Origin: Xylanibacter ruminicola | GTDB lineage: Bacteria; Bacteroidota; Bacteroidia; Bacteroidales; Bacteroidaceae | NCBI GenBank assembly: GCA_015060625.1 | Contig: SUYC01000001.1 | Span: 124,001 to 188,000 of the forward strand | Direction: 5' to 3' | DNA: 64,000 nucleotides | Shown here: positions 38,003-44,550 of the stretch, in pieces | Layout: every line of letters begins with the position of its first letter | Position numbering within the stretch: position 1 is the stretch's first letter | Notes under the pieces: generated by a model | What the model was told of the DNA's origin: nothing | Database searches by the model: none | Seen by the model: only the letters and a program-made list of their open reading frames with translations | Position numbers and translations under genes: made by a program

Positions 38003-38075
38003 AAATCCACACCGCCTGTGATAAATGTATGAAGACTAACATCAAACCAATTCTATAAAAACCAAGACTGAAGAT

Positions 38076-38945
38076 ATGAAATTTAAGGTCTTTTTCGTCA
38101 GGTATGTGCAAAGCATGCCTGATCTCTTCGGGAATGTCGTGCCTGTAGATGGTACCGATGCTCTCAAACCTGTGATTATCAACGACTTTTTGAAACGCAA
38201 GGAGCTTTCATTTGTCAACCCCAGAAATGGAAAAAAATATCACCGACATTATGCCATTATGCCGCAGGGTGGAGTGGCTGTGATTGATGTGGGAGAGTAT
38301 GTGGATGGTAACTTTATGTATGCTACCGTAGGCATTAATCTGAGCCGTATCCAATACCAACCATATATAGTGATAGGATGCCACCATAAAGAGTTTAGCG
38401 ATATAAACCTGATAGCCAATATGGTAACACAATCGCTTAACTGGGCGCTGGCTGGTACCAATACAACCGTAAAGCTTGAGGCCTGCCATAAGCCAATAGC
38501 CTGGGAAAAGGATATCTTGCATTCGTATATGAAGGGTATGGATAACCGAATGTTTAACCCCATGAATGTTTTTGGATATGAGATGCTTGAAGAGCGGTTT
38601 GAAGCAATCGGTAAAAGCAAGGGGCGACCAAGAAAATCGATTAATATAGACGATTATCTGCCCAAGGCAATGCGACAGGAGATTAAAGATTGGCTACATG
38701 AGGAGACTGATCAATATCAGTATCCGATTGATATGATGAGGGCTATAAGAGTTCTGTTTGAACTAGAGATTATTAAGAGGCCTACTTACGAGGCTTTTGT
38801 GAGAGAGTTTGATAAAGAACAACAGATAGCGCCATCGACCTATAATAGTTATATGAACCTGAATAATAATCCCTATGAACACGATGCTACTTACGCAAGT
38901 ATGAAAGCTGATGCAAGGAGAAAGTTCTTACTTGATAGCGTTTGA
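38076..38945 (+). CDS. unrecognised 289-residue protein at the start of the replication module
   Basis: I do not recognise the family. The N-terminal part is beta-rich (MKFKVFFVRYVQSMPDLFG, GGVAVIDVGEYVDGNFMYA). The middle has LNWALAGTNTTVKLEA and a basic stretch SKGRPRKSIN near 190, an AT-hook-like GRPRK. A helical C-terminus carries conserved-looking Trp/Tyr residues. Its last codons (LDSV) are formed by the first units of the 10-bp repeat array that follows. A DNA-binding initiator acting on that array is an attractive guess from position only. Confidence 0.6.
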   Translation: MKFKVFFVRYVQSMPDLFGNVVPVDGTDALKPVIINDFLKRKELSFVNPRNGKKYHRHYAIMPQGGVAVIDVGEYVDGNFMYATVGINLSRIQYQPYIVIGCHHKEFSDINLIANMVTQSLNWALAGTNTTVKLEACHKPIAWEKDILHSYMKGMDNRMFNPMNVFGYEMLEERFEAIGKSKGRPRKSINIDDYLPKAMRQEIKDWLHEETDQYQYPIDMMRAIRVLFELEIIKRPTYEAFVREFDKEQQIAPSTYNSYMNLNNNPYEHDATYASMKADARRKFLLDSV

Positions 38946-39010
38946 TAGCGTTTGATAGCGTTTGATAGCATTTAATAGCATTAGATAGCGTTTAATAGCG
39001 CTTGATAGCA
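38931..39010 (+). repeat. eight tandem 10-bp iteron-like repeats
   Basis: Eight units of consensus tttgatagcg run without interruption: cttgatagcg, two tttgatagcg, tttgatagca, tttaatagca, ttagatagcg, tttaatagcg, cttgatagca. The unit is one helical turn, so the bound face repeats. The array starts in the last codons of the preceding gene, and AT-rich DNA follows. It looks like a replication-initiator or regulator binding array. Confidence 0.85.
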
Positions 39011-39052
39011 TTATCCATTATTTCATATTTCGCTATGAAATGATGGATATTT

Positions 39053-39086
39053 TTTGTTTTATTTTTAGCTGGATACTTTACTTTTG
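39053..39086 (+). promoter_or_regulatory. candidate promoter after the iteron array
   Basis: TTTG at 39053-39056 and TACTTTTG at 39079-39086, 22 bp apart, lead to the ATG at 39169. The spacer is one base longer than usual. Confidence 0.45.
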
Positions 39087-39168
39087 CAAGCGGATTTCCA
39101 ACCATTAGTAATAATGTCTAACCAGAAACATGTGTGGGCCCATTCTGTTTCGCAAACGTGAAGCAAGA

Positions 39169-39651
39169 ATGAAACAAATTGTGATAGAAATTGAGGATGA
39201 GGCTTACGAGCCTTTTATGGGAATGTTGCGTATTTGTCCTGCTGCAAAGGTGGTGGGCACGAACAGCTTTGCTGAAACACGCGATGTGATTGATCGGTGT
39301 TTTGCAGAGGCTATCATGGAGTTGCAAGCCGATAAAAAGGTGTATAAGCGTCCCAGCGACCTGGCATACATCATGATAGGTGTAAACGATGGTGCTATTA
39401 ATGGTGTGGATTATTATCTAACGCCTGATGATTTTACTGGCTATCTATCACAGATTGGTATTGAGCGGCTGCCTAAACGATCAACAATCTATAATAAGGT
39501 GAATGACACCGTGGGTAAGTTCCCTGATTGGAGCTTTGTTCATGATGTGAAACCTAAAGAAAAGATAAGGAGAAAAAATCTGTTTTTGCGTTTTTCGAGT
39601 GCTTTCGGAAGGGCTAAACGCCAAAAGTTGGACGGATTTATGGACAAGTAA
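39169..39651 (+). CDS. unrecognised 160-residue protein
   Basis: Family not recognised. The N-terminus MKQIVIEIEDEAYEPFMGML resembles small beta-strand/helix antitoxin or regulator starts. The rest is mixed, with RPSDLAYIMIGVNDGAINGVDYYL and a basic end (KEKIRRKNLFLRF). The ATG at 39169 is chosen over the upstream start at 39130 because the 13 additional residues look unstructured and the shorter form begins at a typical strand. It lies between the iteron array and the Rha-type gene. Confidence 0.6.
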   Translation: MKQIVIEIEDEAYEPFMGMLRICPAAKVVGTNSFAETRDVIDRCFAEAIMELQADKKVYKRPSDLAYIMIGVNDGAINGVDYYLTPDDFTGYLSQIGIERLPKRSTIYNKVNDTVGKFPDWSFVHDVKPKEKIRRKNLFLRFSSAFGRAKRQKLDGFMDK

Positions 39652-39693
39652 CCGAAAGCTGGACAAGTTTCTGGACAATCGAAAAAACGGCCA

Positions 39694-39723
39694 TTGTCGG
39701 CTCGGAAACTTGCTATACCTTTG
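39694..39723 (+). promoter_or_regulatory. promoter upstream of the Rha-type gene
   Basis: TTG at 39694-39696, 19 bp, TACCTTTG at 39716-39723. It lies in the 307-bp gap before the gene at 39959. The remainder of the gap holds the palindromic element and a GC-rich stretch with GCACATGTGC. Confidence 0.6.
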
Positions 39724-39753
39724 CCGACGTGATTCAAAAATCAATCGTTCTTT

Positions 39754-39832
39754 GAGGCTACGCCTCGAACATCGGCCGCGCCTCAGCAAAGCCCAAGCAA
39801 GCTTAGCTCTGCGTTCGGCTTGCACGATCTTT
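39754..39832 (+). repeat. noncoding copy of the palindromic element family
   Basis: GC-rich and palindrome-rich: GAGGC tac GCCTC (39754-39766), then GCCCAAGCAAGCTTAGC and TTCGGCTTGCACGATC. Word content (GGCTACG, CAAGCAAGCTT) is shared with the element in the M15 gene (43986-44046). Boundaries are approximate. Confidence 0.5.
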
Positions 39833-39958
39833 GACATGCTGGTACAACATTCACCTTCCGAATGGCGGAGGGCGATATAATTGCGTAAATATACGCACAT
39901 GTGCGCACAGAGGCGCACGTACATTTTTAAACAATAACAATTTAAAATTTTAAAGATT

Positions 39959-40684
39959 ATGAATACAATTACAATTTCAAAAACAACTTCAAGTTTAACA
40001 ACCCGCATGCATACCCAGTTTAAACAACAGACGGCGTACATGACGTCGCTGGAGATTGCTGAGATTTGCGGGAAACCCCACAACGACATACTAAAAGCCA
40101 TCAGAAAGATGGAGCCTGCGTGGGAAAGGGTATCATTGGGAAAATTTTCCCAGTCATCCCGAAAAGTGATACAACCTAACGGTGGTGTTCGTGAATTCCC
40201 CTGTTACGAACTCACCAAAACCGAAACGCTGTACATTGCCACCAAGTTCCGCGACGAAGAACGTGCTAAGCTAGTGCTGCGATGGGAACAGTTGGAAATG
40301 GAACGACTGACACAACACCAGTCGATGCGATTGCTTACCACCAAGCAAGAGGTGCTGCACGAGTCGGAAGAGATAGTAGGCGAGCAGCTGGATGAGGTGA
40401 ACGAGGAGAGCGACGGCTGCTTGACGGTTTCGGAGATTGCTGCCGTTTACAACATGACAGCGCACGACCTGAACTCGTTTCTGGTTGACATGAAGATTCA
40501 ACGATGGCGATGCGGACAGTACCGACTACTACCCAAGTACGAAGGGTTAGGGCTGACGGCCGATCGATTGAATGTGAGTTACTCGCTGAAAGGCAAGCTG
40601 AAATACGAAACCTATCTGGTTTGGACAGAGAAAGGTCGCGATTTTATTACTAACCTGATTGAAAACGGTCATGGCTGGGATTAA
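39959..40684 (+). CDS. phage regulatory Rha-type / antirepressor protein
   Basis: A 241-residue phage-type regulator. The N-terminal Rha domain (about 28-115) has TSLEIAEICGKPHNDILKAI and a C-terminal half-site CYELTKTETLYIATKF. After a Glu-rich linker (about 125-150), an antirepressor KilA-C-like domain (about 150-241) has CLTVSEIAAVYNMTAHDLN and SYSLKGKLKYETYLVWTEKG. Such proteins control lysogeny or element copy number. It starts a run of five tightly packed genes ending with the M15 peptidase. Confidence 0.85.
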   Translation: MNTITISKTTSSLTTRMHTQFKQQTAYMTSLEIAEICGKPHNDILKAIRKMEPAWERVSLGKFSQSSRKVIQPNGGVREFPCYELTKTETLYIATKFRDEERAKLVLRWEQLEMERLTQHQSMRLLTTKQEVLHESEEIVGEQLDEVNEESDGCLTVSEIAAVYNMTAHDLNSFLVDMKIQRWRCGQYRLLPKYEGLGLTADRLNVSYSLKGKLKYETYLVWTEKGRDFITNLIENGHGWD

Positions 40685-40835
40685 ACGTAAAGAATATCTG
40701 CTGTATCTGGCTAACGTTAGAGCTGAGGAGCAGCAAGCGTATGATCGCGGATATCGCATTACTCGAAAAAGCATCGAGGAAATCAGAGAAGAGTTCCAAG
40801 CTAAATACGGAAGCATTTATTACATTAAACATTAA
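40671..40835 (+). CDS. 54-residue basic helical protein
   Basis: An ATG at 40671 inside the last codons of the Rha-type gene (14-bp overlap) opens MAGIKRKEYLLYLANVRAEE, then QQAYDRGYRITRKS and a stop at 40835. High Lys/Arg/Glu content suggests one or two helices. The tight overlap and the co-directional run support a real, translationally coupled gene. No family is recognised. Confidence 0.55.
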   Translation: MAGIKRKEYLLYLANVRAEEQQAYDRGYRITRKSIEEIREEFQAKYGSIYYIKH

Positions 40836-40848
40836 AAAATTAAACATT

Positions 40849-41130
40849 ATGAACACAATGATTTTAAGAGTGAAAAAGTGCGGGGTGATGACTACCGTAC
40901 AGAGTGAGAAAAGTGAGAATGGCGTACTTGACAAGCGTACACTGGTACTGCAGATGTTGGGTGGCAAGTATGAGGACAGCTTTGTGGTAACAGCCCTGGG
41001 CAGTTTGGCCACCATCGAGTGGACCGAGGGAGAACTGGTTGCCTGTAGCATGAGCTTCAGAACCCGAGAACACAACGGACAGGTGTACATGGACGTTATT
41101 GCAAATGAGATTTGCAAGATTAAACATTAA
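40849..41130 (+). CDS. DUF3127-like single-strand-binding OB-fold protein
   Basis: A 93-residue protein. LVLQMLGGKYEDSFVVTALG and the C-terminal MSFRTREHNGQVYMDVIANE match the DUF3127 pattern (S/D-x-R-E-x-N-G-x-x-Y-x-D), an OB-fold related to SSB. Start 40849 is taken because the in-frame start at 40741 would overlap the 54-residue gene and add a non-family leader. A single-strand-binding role beside a primase-helicase is plausible. Confidence 0.75.
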   Translation: MNTMILRVKKCGVMTTVQSEKSENGVLDKRTLVLQMLGGKYEDSFVVTALGSLATIEWTEGELVACSMSFRTREHNGQVYMDVIANEICKIKH

Positions 41131-41239
41131 AGATTAAACATTCCTTTAAGCATAATTTTGAGTTGAGGTGAGGAGGATATTCTCGAGTAAATGGCCAAGG
41201 AATCCGAAACTTCTTCTCGCTTTAAAGCTCAAAAACAAA

Positions 41240-41611
41240 ATGAAAACAAATAACAAATTAAACAAGACCGTGACTGTTAACGGCATGATGGCCGTTACAA
41301 AGAGTGATTTAGAAATGGATTATGTGCAGTTCCTGCCAGATAATCCGAGTATAGGACAAGTGGAAGCTTTTCGTGGCAAGGGCTTAGGACAGCTGTTAAG
41401 AAATGGCTCGTTTGAGTTTGTGCGTACTAAACGCCTGCGCCATAAGCCTGAATTTAAAGGTGGTTACGCCAGTTTGTCGTTTGGCGCAGATGGCAACGAT
41501 CGCGTAACATTTGTGGTACCTAACGAACTGCGCGCACAGCTACCCACCATCCTGCGAAAGGGTATTTGTCCCATCATTAAACACCTACAAAAGAAAGGAT
41601 ATAGTAAATGA
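41240..41611 (+). CDS. unrecognised 123-residue protein upstream of the primase
   Basis: No family recognised. The protein is basic (KTKRLRHKPEFKGGYASLSF, VPNELRAQLPTILRKGICPI) and contains YVQFLPDNPSIGQVEAF. ATG 41240 is preferred over 41168 because the extra residues look random. Its stop overlaps the primase start by 4 bp (ATGA), so it is probably translated together with the primase and may be its partner. Confidence 0.6.
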   Translation: MKTNNKLNKTVTVNGMMAVTKSDLEMDYVQFLPDNPSIGQVEAFRGKGLGQLLRNGSFEFVRTKRLRHKPEFKGGYASLSFGADGNDRVTFVVPNELRAQLPTILRKGICPIIKHLQKKGYSK

Positions 41612-43938
41612 TTTACCGCATAGTTAATAAGGGTAAGAAGTTTGCTTATCTGGTAAAGAATCGTGAAGATTTCTTGGCGCTTAGAAACACCAAGGAGAAT
41701 CTGGATAACTTAGCTAAAGCGCGCAAAGGTGACGAGAAAGCTAAGGCCCAATTGGTGCAGTTTGCCTACAATATTGGTGTGCTAAAAAGTTCGGCTTTGG
41801 CTGGTTGCAAGAGCATTGGTAGCTACTTTTTTCACGACGTGGATTGCTACGATGCCGAACAGAGTGTGGCAATGGCACAGCAGATATTGGCCAAGAAGGA
41901 TGAGATTGGCTTGATGATGCTGGAGAAAAGTGCGAGTGGGGGATATCATTTGGTTTGTAAGCGCCAGTCTGGTACTACCATCTTAGAGAACCAAGTGCGC
42001 ATTTCTACTATCCTTCAGATTGAAATGGACACTAATGTGCATGATTTACAAAGGGTAGTTTTCTCGACGAGCGGTGATGAAAATGATTTACTTTATCTTG
42101 ACGACGAGCTGTTTAGTGAACCCATGACGGTTGAGGAGTGCGAGGCGGAATATGCTAGATTGAAAGAGCGCGAGCGTAAAGGTGAAGAGCAGGTGCCGCC
42201 AGGAGCCAAGAAGGCGCGGAAGCATTATAAACCGTGGTTAGAAGAATTAGGCACGGACTCGGCTTTCTTGCCTTGCAAGCGACCACAGGTCGAGCGGCCG
42301 CTTGGCTCGTCCAAGAATCCGTGCCAAAATAAACCCATCGATGAGCGGGTGAGGTTTGTGATGGAGGCGGTGTTGAAGGCGAAGGGACTGGAGAAATCGG
42401 ACTTTACGGATATTGGTGGTAGGCATAATGCGGTGAAGATATTCCTGAGTGGCTGTAACCAGTTATTAAGTAAGGACGAGGCAAACGGGGCATTGGCTGA
42501 ACTAATGCCAGAACACTGGGCAGATGAGAATGTACAGAAATGCCTGAGTGATTTTTATGCCAAGTATTACAATCCTGAACGAAAACTGAATAAGGATGAA
42601 GAGGCAATATTTACGAAGAGTAGGAGACTGGGGGATGATAAAGAAGCAGAAGTGAGTGATCGTTCTGCTCCTATTCCTCCTGAGATGCCAGCAAAACTGC
42701 CGAAACTGATTAAACTACTTACCAAGAATACCCCCAACCAATACAAAGCTGCGGTGGCGCATGCGGTGTTTCCATCGCTTGGCACACATCTGAAAGAAGT
42801 GGAGTTTGAGTACACCGATTACGTGAAGCATGAGGCCACGCTGATGAGCTGTCTGATGGCGCATACGGGCGCAGGTAAAGGTTGTATCGATGAGCCTATC
42901 CGTCATATCATGGCCGATATCAAAGCCCGTGATGCCGAGAACACCCGCCGTGAGGCTGAGTGGAAAAAAGACTGTCAAAAGAAGGGTGCCAATAAGGACA
43001 AGCAGGTGCGCCCCGAAGGACTGGTGATTCAGGAAATCGATCCCGATATGACCAAGCCCGCATTGGTTACCCGTATGGACGAAGCCGAGGGCCACTTTGT
43101 ATATGTAAAGCTGAACGAGATTGATTTGTTTGAACAATTGAAAGGTCAGACTGGCAAGCAGCATTTTCAGCTGATGTGCTTGGCTTTCGACCCAGGTGCT
43201 GAGTTCGGTCAGACACGTATCGGTACACAGAGTGTAACAGCCAGACCAAAGTGTAGATTCAACTGGAATGCTTGTACTACCATCCAGAAGGGTCGTCGCT
43301 TCTTCAGTCGTGTACTTACCGATGGTCCTATCAGCCGAATCAACTTCTGTACCATCCCAGAGATGGAGATTGGAGCTGAACAACCTATCTATGGCAAGTA
43401 CGACGAGGCATTTGATGCTGAACTGAAAACGTATATCGACAACCTTGTGTCGGCTCATGGTGTAGTTGACTGTCCGCAGGCCTTCAAACTGGCTAAAAAG
43501 CTACAGGAGGAATGCGCTGAATTTGCCCGATTGTCGCAGGACGAAACCTATTGGAACCTGTCGCATCGTGCCATCGTAATAGCTTGGTTAAAGGCCTGTG
43601 TGCTGTATGTGGCCAACGGCTGCCAATGGGAAAAGACGATTGAAGATTTTGTTCGTTGGAGTCTGCAGTACGATCTGTGGTGCAAGATGCAGTTCTTTGG
43701 TGAAGACATTGAAAAAGCCAACCAAGAAGGCGAGCGCATAGGTACCCGCGGTCCTCAGAATATGCTTGAACTATTACCTGATGAGTTTACCCTTGAAGAT
43801 GCTAAACAAGTGAGAATACGCTGTGGTAAAGACGCAAAGAAAGCGCTTAGTATGGTAAGAAATTGGGTGAATAGAAAATATGTTATTCAGTATTCAGTAT
43901 TCAGTTTTAAAAAGAGCGAAAAGTTTAGGAAAATGTAA
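41608..43938 (+). CDS. BT4734-type PrimPol-helicase (VirE_N/DUF3987-like)
   Basis: A 776-residue replication protein. The N-terminal primase-polymerase-like domain (1-190) has the paired acids in FFHDVDCYD (Asp77, Asp79) and the His motif GGYHLV (His114). A helicase-like ATPase core starts near 365, with Walker A AHTGAGKG (418-425) and DUF3987 wording up to RWSLQYDLWC. Between them, residues 215-241 (SAFLPCKRPQVERPLGSSKN) are encoded by an in-frame palindromic element. The last residues (VIQYSVFSF) come from three TATTCAG repeats. The family is found in Bacteroidales mobile modules beside HU and smalltalk genes. Confidence 0.85.
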   Translation: MIYRIVNKGKKFAYLVKNREDFLALRNTKENLDNLAKARKGDEKAKAQLVQFAYNIGVLKSSALAGCKSIGSYFFHDVDCYDAEQSVAMAQQILAKKDEIGLMMLEKSASGGYHLVCKRQSGTTILENQVRISTILQIEMDTNVHDLQRVVFSTSGDENDLLYLDDELFSEPMTVEECEAEYARLKERERKGEEQVPPGAKKARKHYKPWLEELGTDSAFLPCKRPQVERPLGSSKNPCQNKPIDERVRFVMEAVLKAKGLEKSDFTDIGGRHNAVKIFLSGCNQLLSKDEANGALAELMPEHWADENVQKCLSDFYAKYYNPERKLNKDEEAIFTKSRRLGDDKEAEVSDRSAPIPPEMPAKLPKLIKLLTKNTPNQYKAAVAHAVFPSLGTHLKEVEFEYTDYVKHEATLMSCLMAHTGAGKGCIDEPIRHIMADIKARDAENTRREAEWKKDCQKKGANKDKQVRPEGLVIQEIDPDMTKPALVTRMDEAEGHFVYVKLNEIDLFEQLKGQTGKQHFQLMCLAFDPGAEFGQTRIGTQSVTARPKCRFNWNACTTIQKGRRFFSRVLTDGPISRINFCTIPEMEIGAEQPIYGKYDEAFDAELKTYIDNLVSAHGVVDCPQAFKLAKKLQEECAEFARLSQDETYWNLSHRAIVIAWLKACVLYVANGCQWEKTIEDFVRWSLQYDLWCKMQFFGEDIEKANQEGERIGTRGPQNMLELLPDEFTLEDAKQVRIRCGKDAKKALSMVRNWVNRKYVIQYSVFSFKKSEKFRKM
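42250..42325 (+). repeat. 76-bp palindromic element inserted in frame in the PrimPol gene
   Basis: Terminal arms GGCACGGA (42250-42257) and TCCGTGCC (42318-42325) are perfect inverted repeats. The inside contains CTTGCAAGCG and the 19-mer CGCTTGGCTCGTCCAAGAA (42299-42317). It keeps the reading frame open. Confidence 0.75.
43884..43904 (+). repeat. three tandem TATTCAG repeats at the PrimPol 3' end
   Basis: Three perfect copies of TATTCAG followed by TTTT. The same units form the inverted-repeat arms at 30385-30411 and 30524-30550. Here they are translated as the C-terminal residues of the primase. Confidence 0.75.
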
Positions 43939-43940
43939 AA

Positions 43941-44492
43941 ATGGAACAGATAATACAGTTAAACAGTAATGCGAACCTCTCCCAGCACTTGGCTTCGCCG
44001 AGTGAGGCTACGCTCGACAATTCAAGCAAGCTTGATTGCGCTCACTTATCGCCTCACTTCACGCTGGGGGAGTTTACCAGGAGCAATCATCCTGAGGTAT
44101 ATAACATCCCTAGTCATGAGGCGATTGCTAATATGAAGCGATTGTGTGTTTGGCTTGAAGTATTGCGAAATAAGGTTGGGCATCCAATCGTGATAAACTC
44201 AGGTTATCGATCACCGCAGTTAAATCGCAAGGTTGGTGGAGCACCCACCAGTAATCACTTAACAGGTTGTGCGGTAGATATACGCACATCGGGCTTTGAA
44301 CAAGCCATTGAATATACTGCCATATTAATAGCCTACGCTACAGAAAGTAATCAGGAGTTTGATGAATTGCTGATAGAAAAGCGCTCGGCTTTGCCGCTTG
44401 GCTCGTCCAAGAACCGATATGGTGCGGTATGGCTACACTTTGCGGTGAGGCCAAAGGAAAATAGGCATAAAGTGAACTTCATTAATGCTTAA
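43941..44492 (+). CDS. M15-family peptidase (D-Ala-D-Ala carboxypeptidase-like endolysin)
   Basis: A 183-residue zinc peptidase that cuts peptidoglycan cross-links. The zinc set is visible: His106 and Asp113 (SNHLTGCAVDI) and His166 (WLHFAV), with VINSGYRSPQLNRKVGG as the substrate helix. No signal peptide is seen, as in phage endolysins. Residues about 10-37 (SQHLASPSEATLDNSSKLDC) and 148-159 (RSALPLGSSKNR) are encoded by palindromic-element sequence and look like insertions relative to the family. It starts 2 bp after the primase stop. It may replace the amidase usually found with smalltalk/HU. Confidence 0.9.
   Translation: MEQIIQLNSNANLSQHLASPSEATLDNSSKLDCAHLSPHFTLGEFTRSNHPEVYNIPSHEAIANMKRLCVWLEVLRNKVGHPIVINSGYRSPQLNRKVGGAPTSNHLTGCAVDIRTSGFEQAIEYTAILIAYATESNQEFDELLIEKRSALPLGSSKNRYGAVWLHFAVRPKENRHKVNFINA
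43986..44046 (+). repeat. palindromic element at the 5' end of the M15 gene
   Basis: The hairpin CACTTGGCTTCGCCGAGTG (43986-44004) overlaps a larger stem AGTGAG (44001-44006) / CTCACT (44041-44046) with CAAGCAAGCTTG inside. It is read through in frame. Confidence 0.65.
44383..44415 (+). repeat. palindromic element core in the M15 gene
   Basis: GCTCGGCTTTGCCG is followed by the 19-mer CGCTTGGCTCGTCCAAGAA (44395-44413), identical to the one in the PrimPol gene and read in the same frame (PLGSSKN). Confidence 0.7.
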
Positions 44493-44500
44493 ACAAATAG

Positions 44501-44528
44501 CAAATCCCCGCCAACCGGCAGGGATTTG
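44501..44528. terminator. bidirectional terminator at the end of the accessory region
   Basis: The stem CAAATCCCcGCC / GGCaGGGATTTG (12 bp, one mismatch that becomes G-U on the minus strand) has a 4-nt loop. It lies between the convergent M15 and DUF4301 genes. Confidence 0.8.
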
Positions 44529-44550
44529 TTATTATGTTTAACGATATTGT

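Noticed and set aside
37672..38058. 128-codon open frame in the gap after res
   Set aside because: It runs through the promoter and inverted repeat at 37727-37789, so it cannot be one transcribed gene from that promoter. The translation shows no domain.
38931..39010. Possible CRISPR array
   Set aside because: Units are 10 bp and contiguous with no spacers, and no cas genes are in the window. Iteron-like repeats fit better.
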